From Arthrobacter_B citreus (lineage in GTDB: Bacteria; Actinomycetota; Actinomycetes; Actinomycetales; Micrococcaceae), in NCBI RefSeq assembly GCF_042429235.1, contig NZ_JBHMBA010000001.1: DNA of 64,000 nt; one strand, 5' to 3'. Positions within the stretch are counted from its first letter, which is position 1; every line of letters starts with the position of its first letter. Of the stretch, positions 26,401 to 34,266 are shown in pieces. A program made the translations under genes and the position numbers. The notes below the pieces were generated by a model, which saw only the letters and a program-made list of their open reading frames with translations, was not told the origin of the DNA and did not search any database.

Positions 26401-26535
26401 AACGTAAACTTGGTCGAAGACATCCCCAGCGCCGACGACATCAGGCTTGAGGATTCAGGACTGGTGGGTCGAAAAGCCATTGAACGGATCCTGGGCGGCC
26501 GGCTGATCGAGGAACGCAGCCTCGACGGCCGCTGA
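23404..26535 (+). CDS. dnaX: DNA polymerase III subunits gamma/tau
   Basis: Clamp-loader ATPase of 1043 aa. A GTG start gives the family N-terminus STALYRRYRPESFADVIGQEH. Walker A GPRGCGKTT, a four-Cys zinc module (CLNC...CGKCDSC), Walker B IIDEAH and sensor residues lie within the first 180 residues. Domain III ends near 390. A Pro/Ala/Gln-rich linker leads to a tau-type domain (about 555-645, RRAWPEIMDALTGIRRATW), then more than 300 residues of low complexity with QSAQPGQ repeats, and a conserved actinobacterial tail (SRYQKLLNEA, VEDIPSADD). Longer than typical (about 650-700 aa elsewhere) because of the linkers. Confidence 0.96.
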   Translation: MSTALYRRYRPESFADVIGQEHVTEPLMAALSKNRVNHAYLFSGPRGCGKTTSARILARCLNCAEGPTPVPCGKCDSCVELARNGSGSLDVIEIDAASHGGVDDARDLRERATFAPVRDRYKIFIIDEAHMVTSAGFNALLKIVEEPPEHIKFIFATTEPDKVIGTIRSRTHHYPFRLVPPEPLLAYLDRLCQQENVPVAPGVLSLVIRAGGGSVRDSLSVLDQLMAGAGPAGLDYELAVNLLGYTPISLLDDVVDAFAAGDSATVFRAVDRVIQTGQDPRRFVEDLLERFRDLIIVHAMPDSAAAVLRGMPEDQISRMSTQATQLGGAELSRAADITNTALTEMTGATSPRLHLELLCARILLPASDQTERGTAARVDRIERRLSYAGDSTEAVGRAAAASSPVESIPAARPTPTEAPAVVADAPAARPEPAPEPAAAAAPASAGNTDSSPLDWGGTWATAPEPQTAGNGSAAESKAPDAPDAAASAPERDRQPAASAPDRQQAPADSSSQPPARPAARQAPSSQWDQQAAPSAAAAPAAAPAAGAAPGSAPSGGQVEMIRRAWPEIMDALTGIRRATWLNVSKNASPKAFDGRILELAFSNQGAATNFNRPDHLENLRKAVSQVLGVDCQVNVVHDSSAAAGESGPKAGSRLTPAPASAQVQAPSQHQSAPQQSPASDTQASVPQSQPSVPQHVDSRQSAQPGQSAQPGQSGQPAQAGQTRGAAEPLGSTPSPSAPAGSAARTAPVPSEAAPVPTVPAAGGKAPAWPNAVTPAPAAEATAPPAAPADAATVTHAASVTPAAPAAHGATPVASGPAAAAALNRRRSQGFQNDSSSAAQHGGRPSQAPQPATRGRKAAAGPLPEDWQQEPPEDPYAGGPESNAWEQAEPPADVYSAGHLSDTEWAATNWAGTGSSPARREDRGSQPVRSQEPAPAQASAAPAAPQARPQQQVPAPSSSPAPPSAPAATGNGNRPLSRYQKLLNEAAQRGGPVNTSAGRGNVNLVEDIPSADDIRLEDSGLVGRKAIERILGGRLIEERSLDGR

Positions 26536-26624
26536 CCCTTGCCGCTCCGGCACACCGCATCTGCAGGTCTCCCCACGAGTGGCCGCACAGACACAGCGCA
26601 CATCTATCCAGCAGAGAAGGTCAC

Positions 26625-27221
26625 GTGTACGAAGGTGCCGTTCAGGAACTTATTGATGAGCTCGGCAGGCTCCCGGGCATCGGCCCCAAGTCGGCCCAGC
26701 GCATTGCTTTTCACATCCTGGAAGCAGATCCGGACGATATGCGGAAGCTCGCTTCGTCCATCGTCACGGTGAAGGACAAGGTCAAGTTCTGCAGTATCTG
26801 CGGCAACGTGACCGAGCAGGAGACCTGCGCCATTTGCCGCGACACGCGCCGGGACCCGACCATGATCTGCGTGGTGGAGGAATCCAAGGACGTCATCGCG
26901 GTGGAGCGCACCCGTTCCTTCCGCGGCCGATACCACGTGCTTGGCGGCGCCATTAACCCGATTGCCGGAATTGGGCCGGACCAGCTGCGCATCCGCGAAC
27001 TGCTCAGCCGACTGTCCGATGAGCAGATCTCCGAGATCATCATCGCCACCGACCCGAACCTCGAGGGTGAGGCAACCGCCACCTACCTGTCACGGATGCT
27101 GAAGACCCTGGGCATCAACGTCACGCGCCTGGCCTCGGGCCTGCCCGTGGGCGGAGACCTGGAGTACGCCGACGAAATCACGCTGGGCCGGGCCTTCGAG
27201 GGCCGCCGCAGCATGTCTTAG
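26625..27221 (+). CDS. recR: Recombination mediator RecR
   Basis: RecFOR-pathway protein of 198 aa that helps load RecA at gaps. The helix-hairpin-helix LPGIGPKSAQRIAFHIL, the C4 zinc finger CSICGNVTEQETCAIC and the TOPRIM domain (ICVVEESKDVIAVE to ATDPNLEGEATA) are all visible. GTG start at 26625 after GAGAAGG. It lies 89 nt downstream of dnaX, the conserved dnaX-recR order. Confidence 0.97.
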   Translation: MYEGAVQELIDELGRLPGIGPKSAQRIAFHILEADPDDMRKLASSIVTVKDKVKFCSICGNVTEQETCAICRDTRRDPTMICVVEESKDVIAVERTRSFRGRYHVLGGAINPIAGIGPDQLRIRELLSRLSDEQISEIIIATDPNLEGEATATYLSRMLKTLGINVTRLASGLPVGGDLEYADEITLGRAFEGRRSMS

Positions 27222-27228
27222 CCGAAGC

Positions 27229-27276
27229 GGCGGCCGCGGGGCCGGGCGGCACAGCGGTCTGGCGGCCGCGGGGCCG
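27229..27276. repeat. GC-rich 16-bp direct repeat between convergent genes
   Basis: GGCGGCCGCGGGGCCG occurs at 27229-27244 and 27261-27276. Both copies can also fold with flanking GCC/GGC runs. It lies between the convergent recR and permease genes and may act as a bidirectional terminator, though there is no T-tract. Confidence 0.45.
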
Positions 27277-27310
27277 CCGGCAAACCCGCCGCGGTCCGGG
27301 GCGCGGAAGG

Positions 27311-28390
27311 CTAAGCGATCCGCGTCCCCGCTGCCAGCCGGCGGACCGGCGTGACCAGCCGGCGCCGGCCGAAGGCCAGGAGCACACCGGCCAGCGCGAG
27401 CTGTACCACCAACCCCAAGGGCCAGATGGGGAACGTGTCCGGTGCGGCCGGCTGGACCTCTCCGTTTACGCACGGCTGGGTGTACTCAGGTCCCGCCTGG
27501 GCCAGCCGCACCGTGCTGCTGATGCCCTGCATGACCCCGGTTGGCGTGTAGTTGTACGGGTCCGGGTCCGCTTCCTCGTGCGGAATCGCATCGGCCACAA
27601 TGACAAAGGGATTGGCCGCCAGGAACCATGCCACCCGTTCGGTGTGCACCACCGGCGTGTCCATGATCGGCCCCTCGCAGATATACCCGGGGCCAGCGTC
27701 CGAATCCGGGGTCAGCGGCGCGTAGGACTCGTAGGTCGGATAGTTGGCCTTCACCGTGCCCTGCACCAGGGTCAGGCTCAGCCCGAAACCGATCAGCGTC
27801 CCCAGTCCCAGCAGCGCCACCAGCATGTAGGTGACCACAATGGAAAAGAGTGGACGGTTGGCAATGGCGGACACGCCCAGCCCGATGGCGCAAACGATGC
27901 CCAGCTCCACGGCCAGCATGACCACGGCGACAACGGCGGACAGCGGCCGCACTCCGCCCAGCGCGAGTCCCCAGATCAGAAACGGAAGACTCGCCACCAG
28001 GAAACCCAGGGACGCCACCCACGAGGCCAGCCATTTTCCGGCCAGGATTTGTCCCGGGGTCAAGAGAGTGACCTGCAGGATGGCCAGGGTCCCGGCGGCA
28101 CGGTCACCGTTGACCGCGTTGGCGGACAGCGCGGGAGCCAGCAGCAGCCCGAAGAACAGGACAAACCCCACGATCAACTCGTAGAGCACCGGCCCGGTTG
28201 GCCCGTCGGACGCCGAGGCATTCGCCGCCGTCAGCGCGGCCACCAGCCCAATGACGACAAACCAAACGGCCAGAAGGATGTACCAGCCGCGGGACCTGAC
28301 GCGTTGTTTGATTTCCAGGGCAAAAACGGAACGGATGCCGCTCAGGGGCCGCAGGTGTGCCGGGACTGTGACGGTGCTTTGGGTGCTCAT
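27311..28390 (-). CDS. ABC-2 type transporter permease
   Basis: Membrane protein of 359 aa with six or seven hydrophobic segments in the ABC-2 exporter arrangement. The first helix follows FALEIKQRVRSRGWYILL, then FFGLLLAPALSANAVNGDRAAGTLAILQVTLLTPGQIL, a hallmark of this permease class. A large extracellular loop (about 215-290) contains two Cys residues. Its start overlaps the stop of the ATPase gene by 4 nt. Substrate unknown; such pairs often export peptides, lipids or drugs. Confidence 0.85.
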   Translation of the reverse strand: MSTQSTVTVPAHLRPLSGIRSVFALEIKQRVRSRGWYILLAVWFVVIGLVAALTAANASASDGPTGPVLYELIVGFVLFFGLLLAPALSANAVNGDRAAGTLAILQVTLLTPGQILAGKWLASWVASLGFLVASLPFLIWGLALGGVRPLSAVVAVVMLAVELGIVCAIGLGVSAIANRPLFSIVVTYMLVALLGLGTLIGFGLSLTLVQGTVKANYPTYESYAPLTPDSDAGPGYICEGPIMDTPVVHTERVAWFLAANPFVIVADAIPHEEADPDPYNYTPTGVMQGISSTVRLAQAGPEYTQPCVNGEVQPAAPDTFPIWPLGLVVQLALAGVLLAFGRRRLVTPVRRLAAGTRIA

Positions 28391-29373
28391 CGGCGATCGG
28401 TGTCCAAGCTCATGTAGGTCTCTTCCAGGGCCCCGCCGGCAGGAGCAAAGGCAATAACCGAAATATCGGCAAGGACCAGGGAACGCAGCAGCGCTGCCGC
28501 CGCGTTCTCTCCCGTGAGCCGAACCTGAACCGCCGGCCTGCGGTCATCCCCCTGCATGCGGTGCGGAACCTGCAGTGTTTCGAGTTGCCGCAGCAGGGAA
28601 CCGTCGTCAAGCGCGCGGACCGTGTACCACCGGGGCTGCGCTCCGGCGTCGGCCAGTGACTGCGTGGTGACAGTCTCGCCCCGCGCCACGAACACCGCCC
28701 GGTCCGCCATCTCATCCAGTTCCGAAAGGACATGCGAGGAGACCACCACGGTTTTGCCTTCAGCGGCGAGCCTGCGCAGCAGCACCCGCAGGTCCACCCG
28801 GGATCCGGGGTCCAGTCCGGACGCCGGCTCATCCAGCAGGAGAACCTCAGGATCATGGATCAGGGACCGCGCCAGGCTCAACCGCTGCTGCTGCCCGCGG
28901 GAAAAGACCCGCGCCGGTTTGTCCGCCAGGTCGCTCAGGTGCACGGTTTCCAGCAGTTCGGCCGCGCGGGCCCTGGCAGCCGGAACAGTCATGCCATAAA
29001 AGGCGCCCATGGCCAGCAGGATCTCCGTGGCGGTCAGCGAATCCCAGCTGCCCAGGGTGTCCGGCATCCAGCCGACGCGGCTGCGGACCTGCCCGGGATC
29101 GGTGGTCGGGTCGAAACCGCCGATCCGCACCTCTCCGGCATCGGGCGCCAGCAGGGATGCCAGCATCAGCAGCAGCGTCGTCTTCCCCGACCCGTTAGGA
29201 CCAATCAGGGCTGTCACCGCCCCGGACGGAGCCGTGAAGTCCATGCCCCGCACCGCCTCCACAGCACCGAACCGGCGCCGGACTCCCAGGGCGCTCACCC
29301 CTGCGCGCCCGGCAGCGGAACCGCTGCGCACATTGTTTATCCCGGGGTTCTCCGCGGGCTCACCGTTGGCCAT
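28387..29373 (-). CDS. ABC-2 type transporter ATP-binding protein
   Basis: Exporter ATPase of 328 aa. Walker A GPNGSGKTT, the degenerate but recognisable signature FSRGQQQR, Walker B LLLDEPASGLDP and the H-loop SSH are present. The C-terminal 100 residues form the extra domain common to drug/bacitracin-type exporters. It forms a two-gene operon with the permease at 27311-28390. The N-terminal 25 residues before VSALGVRRRFGAVEA are not conserved. Confidence 0.9.
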   Translation of the reverse strand: MANGEPAENPGINNVRSGSAAGRAGVSALGVRRRFGAVEAVRGMDFTAPSGAVTALIGPNGSGKTTLLLMLASLLAPDAGEVRIGGFDPTTDPGQVRSRVGWMPDTLGSWDSLTATEILLAMGAFYGMTVPAARARAAELLETVHLSDLADKPARVFSRGQQQRLSLARSLIHDPEVLLLDEPASGLDPGSRVDLRVLLRRLAAEGKTVVVSSHVLSELDEMADRAVFVARGETVTTQSLADAGAQPRWYTVRALDDGSLLRQLETLQVPHRMQGDDRRPAVQVRLTGENAAAALLRSLVLADISVIAFAPAGGALEETYMSLDTDRR

Positions 29374-29610
29374 GGCCCCACCCTAGGAGCGGGTGGACGG
29401 AACCGCGGCGCCGGACTCGCCCAAACGTGACGTTAAGTTCATATGTCCGGCGGTATTTCGGCGCGGAACGGCAGCAGCGATAGACTTTTGCTGATTGGCC
29501 GCAGGATTTGCGGCCCGGCTCCCCCGGAGTCCCTGGGGGCAGAAAGCAGATGCACCGCGCCGAGGATGTCGCCGGGCACCAACCGGAAGTGATGCAGAGA
29601 GCGTGTACGC

Positions 29611-30897
29611 ATGAGCCTGATAGTGCAGAAATTCGGCGGGTCCTCCGTATCGGACGCCGAAGGCATCAAGCGCGTCGCCAAGCGTGTGGTGGACACCCAC
29701 GCCGCCGGCAACGAGGTGGTCGTGGTGGTCTCCGCCATGGGCGATTCCACCGACGAGCTGCTGGACCTGGCCGGACAGATCACCTCCGGCGGCAACGCCC
29801 GCGAAATGGACATGCTGCTGAGCGCCGGGGAACGCATTTCCATGGCACTGCTGGCCATGGCGATCAATGAGCTCGGCGGCTCCGCCCAGTCCTTTACCGG
29901 CAGCCAGGCCGGCATGATCACCGACGCCATCCACGGCAAGGCGCGCATCATCGACGTGTCACCGCACCGGATCAAGACGGCGATCGAAAAGGGCGACGTC
30001 GCCATCGTTGCCGGATTCCAGGGCATGAGCCGCGACAGCCACGACATCACCACCCTGGGCCGCGGCGGCTCGGACACCACCGCCGTCGCCCTCGCCGCTG
30101 CGCTGGGCGCGGATGTCTGCGAGATCTACACCGACGTTGACGGCATCTACACGGCGGATCCCCGCGTGGTCTCGTCCGCCCAGAAGATTGACACGATCTC
30201 CAGCGAGGAAATGCTGGAGCTGGCCGCCTCGGGCGCCAAGATCCTGCACCTGCGCTGCGTGGAGTACGCCCGCCGCTTCGGCGTGCCGCTGCACGTGCGG
30301 TCCTCCTTCAGCCAGCATGAGGGAACCTGGGTCCTGCCCAGCCCCGACGACAAGATCAAGATTCAAGAGGGAGAACCCTTGGAACAGCCCATCATTTCCG
30401 GTGTTGCACATGACCGCTCGGAGGCCAAGGTCACCGTGATCGGCGTCCCCGACATTCCCGGCAAGGCAGCGGAGATCTTCGGCATCGTGGCCGGAGCCAA
30501 CTCCAACATCGACATGATCGTCCAGAACGTGTCCACCCAGGGCTCGGGCAAGACCGACATTTCCTTCACGCTGCCGATCATCGACGGCAAGGACGCCATC
30601 GATGCGCTGAACGCGGCCAAGGAAGAGGTTGGGTTCGACACGGTCGACTACGACGAGCAGATAGGCAAGCTGTCGCTGATCGGTGCCGGCATGCGGTCCA
30701 ACCCCGGCGTGTCACACCGCTTCTTCGAAGCCCTGCACCATGCCGGCGTGAACATCGACATGATTTCCACGTCTGAGATCCGCATTTCCGTCGTCACCGA
30801 TGCCAAGCTCCTGGACACGGCGGTCCGCGCGGTCCACGCGGCGTTTGGGCTCGACGGCGACGACGAAGCCACCGTTTACGGCGGCACCGGGCGCTAA
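29611..30897 (+). CDS. ask: Aspartate kinase
   Basis: First enzyme of the Lys/Thr/Met/Ile branch and of diaminopimelate supply, phosphorylating aspartate; 428 aa. The catalytic start IVQKFGGSSVSDAEGI, GRGGSDTTAVALAAALGA and YTDVDGIYTADPR are intact, followed by two ACT domains (about 265-420) that bind Lys/Thr for feedback inhibition. Actinobacterial homologs make a second, regulatory subunit from an internal start; several internal Met/Val codons near residue 250 would allow that here. Usually asd follows directly, but here it does not: the next genes are unrelated. Confidence 0.96.
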   Translation: MSLIVQKFGGSSVSDAEGIKRVAKRVVDTHAAGNEVVVVVSAMGDSTDELLDLAGQITSGGNAREMDMLLSAGERISMALLAMAINELGGSAQSFTGSQAGMITDAIHGKARIIDVSPHRIKTAIEKGDVAIVAGFQGMSRDSHDITTLGRGGSDTTAVALAAALGADVCEIYTDVDGIYTADPRVVSSAQKIDTISSEEMLELAASGAKILHLRCVEYARRFGVPLHVRSSFSQHEGTWVLPSPDDKIKIQEGEPLEQPIISGVAHDRSEAKVTVIGVPDIPGKAAEIFGIVAGANSNIDMIVQNVSTQGSGKTDISFTLPIIDGKDAIDALNAAKEEVGFDTVDYDEQIGKLSLIGAGMRSNPGVSHRFFEALHHAGVNIDMISTSEIRISVVTDAKLLDTAVRAVHAAFGLDGDDEATVYGGTGR

Positions 30898-30923
30898 CAC
30901 CGGGGGAAGCTCAGCGGAGTTCC

Positions 30924-31238
30924 TCAGAGTTCGGGGGCGTTCAGGGGCGGCCGGTTGGAAAAATACCGGTACGTTACTTCCGGTCCCGCTGGGTTCGGCT
31001 CCACCGGTAACGTCCTGCGGACACCGTAGTGCCGGCCGCCGGTATCGGTTTCCACGCTGATGGACGCCAATTGCCGGTCAATCTCGTCTTCCACCGGATC
31101 ATGAAGGTGCCTGACAGGTTCGGTGAACCGGTCCCGTTCCGCATCCCCGTAAAAGACGGACACCATGTGGGCCAGCCTGCCCAGCGGTCCCCCTCCATGC
31201 GTGGCGGGTGCGGGCCGGGGCATAATTTCATCGCTCAT
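30924..31238 (-). CDS. Hypothetical protein (104 aa)
   Basis: I do not recognise this protein. It is hydrophilic and Pro/Arg-rich, without signal peptide, membrane segment or metal motif. The opening MSDEIMPRP follows a GGA-type ribosome site (AGGAACTCTCC region) and codon usage resembles neighbours. It is convergent with ask (26 bases between the stops) and could be a small lineage-specific protein. Confidence 0.5.
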   Translation of the reverse strand: MSDEIMPRPAPATHGGGPLGRLAHMVSVFYGDAERDRFTEPVRHLHDPVEDEIDRQLASISVETDTGGRHYGVRRTLPVEPNPAGPEVTYRYFSNRPPLNAPEL

Positions 31239-31398
31239 GGAGAGTTCCTTGTGCGGTCGAGGCCGGAGGAATCCCTGGGTGAGGGCTCCGGGGGTTCATC
31301 AACCGTACGCTTCGGAAACCCCCTGACGAGGGGTCTGCGCAAAAACTCTTCGGACTTCGGTGTCCAAGGTGCCGGAGCTCTGGCGCCGGCGGCCGAAC

Positions 31399-31614
31399 CT
31401 ACTCCGGCTGACGCGGAACGATGTAGCTGCTGCCGTCGGCTCGGGTAACCGTCTCCCACAGGGCCTTTTCCTGTGCCTGCTGCTCCTTGAGGAGCTGCTG
31501 GTTTTCCTCAGTCATGGGGTGGTCCAGGGAACTGGTCTGGGCAGGACCGAAAATCATCCGGACCTTACCTGTGGTCCGCATGAATTTCGAGGTAAAGCTC
31601 TCTTTGTCCGCCAT
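31399..31614 (-). CDS. Hypothetical protein (about 71 aa)
   Basis: Small hydrophilic protein, MADKESFTSKFMRTTGKVR at its start and a Gln/Glu-rich helix (QQLLKEQQAQEKALWE) followed by a short basic end. Family unknown to me. The ATG at 31614 has AAAGG about 8 bases upstream; a GTG at 31623 would add three residues. It is divergent from the marR gene and shares an 82-base spacer with its palindromic operator, so it may be a target of that regulator. Confidence 0.6.
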   Translation of the reverse strand: MADKESFTSKFMRTTGKVRMIFGPAQTSSLDHPMTEENQQLLKEQQAQEKALWETVTRADGSSYIVPRQPE

Positions 31615-31664
31615 CTCCAGCACCTTTCCGCAGCGACTACTCCTGTTGCCATAGTACGCTAATG

Positions 31665-31678
31665 ATTAGTGCACTAAT
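31665..31678. promoter_or_regulatory. Palindromic operator, probable MarR site
   Basis: ATTAGTGCACTAAT is a perfect 14-bp palindrome in the 82-base spacer between the divergent small gene (31399-31614) and marR (start 31697). Size, AT-rich arms and position match MarR-family operators. Autoregulation, and control of the small gene, are inferred. Confidence 0.6.
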
Positions 31679-31696
31679 GATGAGAGGGAGCGGACA

Positions 31697-32170
31697 ATGG
31701 ACCAAGCTGACGAGGACCTGCTGCTGGAACATCAGCTCTGCTTTGCTCTCTCCGTGGCCTCCCGGAGCGTGGTGGGAGCCTACAAACCGGTGCTGGAAAA
31801 CCTGGGACTGACCCATCCGCAGTACCTCGTCATGCTCGCGCTGTGGGAGCAAAGCCCCCGCAGCGTCCGCAGCCTGGGCAACGCGCTGGCGATGGATCCG
31901 GCCACGCTGTCGCCGATGCTGAAGCGGCTGGAAACAGCGGGGCTGCTCACCCGCAACAGGGCGCCCGGCGACGACCGGTCCCTGGCCGTGGACCTGACAA
32001 AGGCAGGGCAGGATCTGCGCACAGACGCCGCAGAGATTCCGGGAACAATGATGGACAGGCTCGGCCTCAACCGTGAGCAGGTGCAGGAACTCAACGACAC
32101 CATGCGCCGCCTTATCGCCGCCGCCCAAGCAATTCCTGCGAACACCGCGCCGCAGGGCCTTCAGGGGTGA
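31697..32170 (+). CDS. MarR family transcriptional regulator
   Basis: Winged helix-turn-helix regulator of 157 aa. The DNA-binding part includes LTHPQYLVMLALWEQSPRSVRSLG, LDPATLSPMLKRLE-type recognition helix and the wing with RAPGDDRSLAV. No cysteine is placed like the OhrR redox sensor (which has an N-terminal Cys in the first helix; here a Cys occurs in HQLCFALSVA at about residue 16, so an OhrR-like redox sensor is possible). The nearby palindrome at 31665-31678 is its likely operator. Confidence 0.9.
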   Translation: MDQADEDLLLEHQLCFALSVASRSVVGAYKPVLENLGLTHPQYLVMLALWEQSPRSVRSLGNALAMDPATLSPMLKRLETAGLLTRNRAPGDDRSLAVDLTKAGQDLRTDAAEIPGTMMDRLGLNREQVQELNDTMRRLIAAAQAIPANTAPQGLQG

Positions 32171-32212
32171 GTGCCCCAGCGTGGGGAGCGGGATAACCTG
32201 CGGAGCGGGATA

Positions 32213-33202
32213 ATGGAAGCCGTGACTCCTTCCCCATTTTCAGCTGTCCTCACGCCTAACCAGTGGTTGCCGCTGAGCCGGCGGCACAGCGAGCGCGTGC
32301 ACCCCTTTGTGGACGGTTTCCTCGACCGCCGTTCAGCGGGACGAAAGCACCCGGTGGAGGATTTCCTCTTTACTTACTATTCCCAGAAGCCCGGCCAGCT
32401 GCTGCGCTGGCATCCCGGCGCGGGCGTTGTCCTGACCGGCGATGCCGCGGCGGAACGTTTGGAGTGGAAGTTCCACCGCGCGCTGACGGAAGCGGAGCTG
32501 GAGCGGGAAGGGCTGGACCGCGGCACGGTGGCGGTCACCGTGGACCTCGACGGTTTCCTTGCCGCCCGGGGCAGCGCCGTCGACTTCACCCGCCTGCTGC
32601 TGTCGCGAACGGCAGCCCGAAAGCCGTCCCTCGGCTGCTTTGGCATGCATGAATGGGCCATGGCCTACAAGTCCGGGGAGAACGGCATCCGGCACGATTA
32701 CCTGAAGCTGCGCCTTGGTGCGGAGGGAACCGACCAGCTGGTGGAGAACAGCAGGATCCGCTGTACGCACATTGATGCCTTCCGCTTCTACACGCCCCAG
32801 GCCGTTCCGCTGAACGAACTCACGCCTACCCGGGAGAATCAGTCGGAGCTGGAACAGCCGGGATGCCTGCACGCGAACATGGACCTGTATAAGTGGACCT
32901 ACAAGCTGGTCCCGCTGCTGCCAAGCGATGTGGTGATGGACTGCTTCGAGCTGTCCTGGCGGATCCGGATCATGGATATGCGCGCATCCCCCTATGACCT
33001 GCAGGACTGGGGCTATTCCCCCCTGCAGGTGGAGACGCCGGCAGGGCGCGGAATGTATGCTTCTGCTCAACGCGACTTCAGTGAGGAATCACAGCAGCTG
33101 CGCGCCCGCATCCTTGGCCTGCTGGACCCCCTTCAGGAGCAGCTATGCAACCAGAACCCACCGGCCGGATCAGCCGCACCGGGCCGCAGGCATACGACCT
33201 GA
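32213..33202 (+). CDS. Conserved actinobacterial protein, often labelled 3-methyladenine DNA glycosylase
   Basis: Protein of 329 aa. Proteins with the same opening (HPVEDFLFTYYSQKPGQLLRWH) are annotated in actinobacterial genomes as 3-methyladenine DNA glycosylase, but I see no helix-hairpin-helix or other glycosylase motif, so that name should be treated with doubt. Conserved-looking blocks are CFGMHEWAMAYKSGENGIRHDYLKLRLG and HANMDLYKWTYKLVPLLPS. No signal peptide. The ATG at 32213 is 43 nt after marR. Its 3' end overlaps the next gene by 58 nt. Confidence 0.7.
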   Translation: MEAVTPSPFSAVLTPNQWLPLSRRHSERVHPFVDGFLDRRSAGRKHPVEDFLFTYYSQKPGQLLRWHPGAGVVLTGDAAAERLEWKFHRALTEAELEREGLDRGTVAVTVDLDGFLAARGSAVDFTRLLLSRTAARKPSLGCFGMHEWAMAYKSGENGIRHDYLKLRLGAEGTDQLVENSRIRCTHIDAFRFYTPQAVPLNELTPTRENQSELEQPGCLHANMDLYKWTYKLVPLLPSDVVMDCFELSWRIRIMDMRASPYDLQDWGYSPLQVETPAGRGMYASAQRDFSEESQQLRARILGLLDPLQEQLCNQNPPAGSAAPGRRHTT

Positions 33203-33684
33203 CACTGACCCGGAACTTCACCGAGCCGCCGTCGGCCCTTTGGCGAAGCTTTACCGATTCGTCCCAAGCCGCACAGTGGTTTGGGAGCTGGGAAGGGACC
33301 CCGGCCCAGGGTGAGAGTGTTGACCTGCAGATGCTCTACGAGGAAGGGCTGCCGTGGAGCAGGGTGACGGTCTCGGAGTGCGCCGCTCCGGAACTGCTCC
33401 GCCTCCTGGTCGAGGATGAATACGGCAGCTGGGACCTGGAGGTCCGGCTGACCGGGCAGCCGGACGGGACCCAACTGGATTTCATCCATCACCTGGAGGA
33501 CCCGCTCGCCGCCGAGAGTGTGGGCCCGGGCTGGGAGTACTACCTTGACCGGATGACGGCGGCGCTGACCGGAGGAACCGTTCCCGAGTTTACTGAGTAC
33601 TATCCGGGGCAGGGCCCGTATTTCCTGGCGCAGGCGCGGGCAGCGGCTGATACCGGCGGGAGCCGGGACGAGGGTTCCGGCTAG
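33145..33684 (+). CDS. SRPBCC / AHSA1 domain protein
   Basis: Small START-fold protein of 179 aa: LTRNFTEPPSALWRSFTDSSQAAQWFG followed by beta strands and a C-terminal helix (GPGWEYYLDRMTAALTGG) is the AHSA1/CalC pattern. Such proteins bind small hydrophobic ligands or act as Hsp90 co-chaperone relatives; the role is unknown here. The ATG at 33145 has AGGAGCAG before it, inside the end of the previous gene, so the 58-nt overlap looks real. Confidence 0.82.
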   Translation: MQPEPTGRISRTGPQAYDLTLTRNFTEPPSALWRSFTDSSQAAQWFGSWEGTPAQGESVDLQMLYEEGLPWSRVTVSECAAPELLRLLVEDEYGSWDLEVRLTGQPDGTQLDFIHHLEDPLAAESVGPGWEYYLDRMTAALTGGTVPEFTEYYPGQGPYFLAQARAAADTGGSRDEGSG

Positions 33685-33735
33685 AGTCCGGAACGTCAGG
33701 CTAGGCTGGGACCACCCTAGCTGGAGGTCTCACTT

Positions 33736-34266
33736 ATGCTCCGTCCGTTCCGCCACCTGCTGCTTCCCGTGATCACCGTTTTGGCCATCGCCGGATGCGG
33801 AAATTCGGCCGGCAGCGAGCCCTCCGAACCGGCGCCGTCGAGCACTTCGCCTTCCGGCCCGGCCGCCTCGAGCCCCGCGCCTTCCAGCCCGGATTCCTCC
33901 GGCCCCGCCGCCGCTCCGTCGTCACCGGCTGCCACCGCGCTGACCGTGGAGTTCCGTGCGGACGGCAACGAGATCAGTGACACGTATTTCCTGGAGTGCG
34001 ACGGCGCCACTCCGGTTGACGGTTCCGCCGCCCCCCACCCGGCGGCTGCCTGCGCTGCCCTGGACGCGCAGGGCACCGGCGCCTTTGCCCCGCTGGACCC
34101 GAACATCATGTGTACGCAGCAGATCACGGGACCGCAGCGGGCGCACGTGAGCGGCACTGTCGACGGCGAAGCGGTGGACCGCGAATTCTCGCTCACCAAC
34201 GGCTGCGAGATCAGCCGCTGGGGAACTCTTACCGGACTCCTCGGCCCAGCCGCGGGCGCCCTCTAG
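33736..34266 (+). CDS. Putative lipoprotein with subtilisin inhibitor-like (SSI) domain
   Basis: Exported lipoprotein of 176 aa: lipobox AIAGC (Cys21), a Ser/Pro/Ala-rich linker to residue 68, then a domain with LEC, PHPAAACAALDAQG, MCTQQITGPQRAHVSGTVDGEA and LTNGC. The spacing of these four Cys and the AACAALD block match Streptomyces subtilisin inhibitors, which block secreted subtilases. The reactive-site loop (around MCTQQITG) differs from the classical one, so target specificity is uncertain. A secreted subtilase is encoded 17 kb away. Confidence 0.7.
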   Translation: MLRPFRHLLLPVITVLAIAGCGNSAGSEPSEPAPSSTSPSGPAASSPAPSSPDSSGPAAAPSSPAATALTVEFRADGNEISDTYFLECDGATPVDGSAAPHPAAACAALDAQGTGAFAPLDPNIMCTQQITGPQRAHVSGTVDGEAVDREFSLTNGCEISRWGTLTGLLGPAAGAL

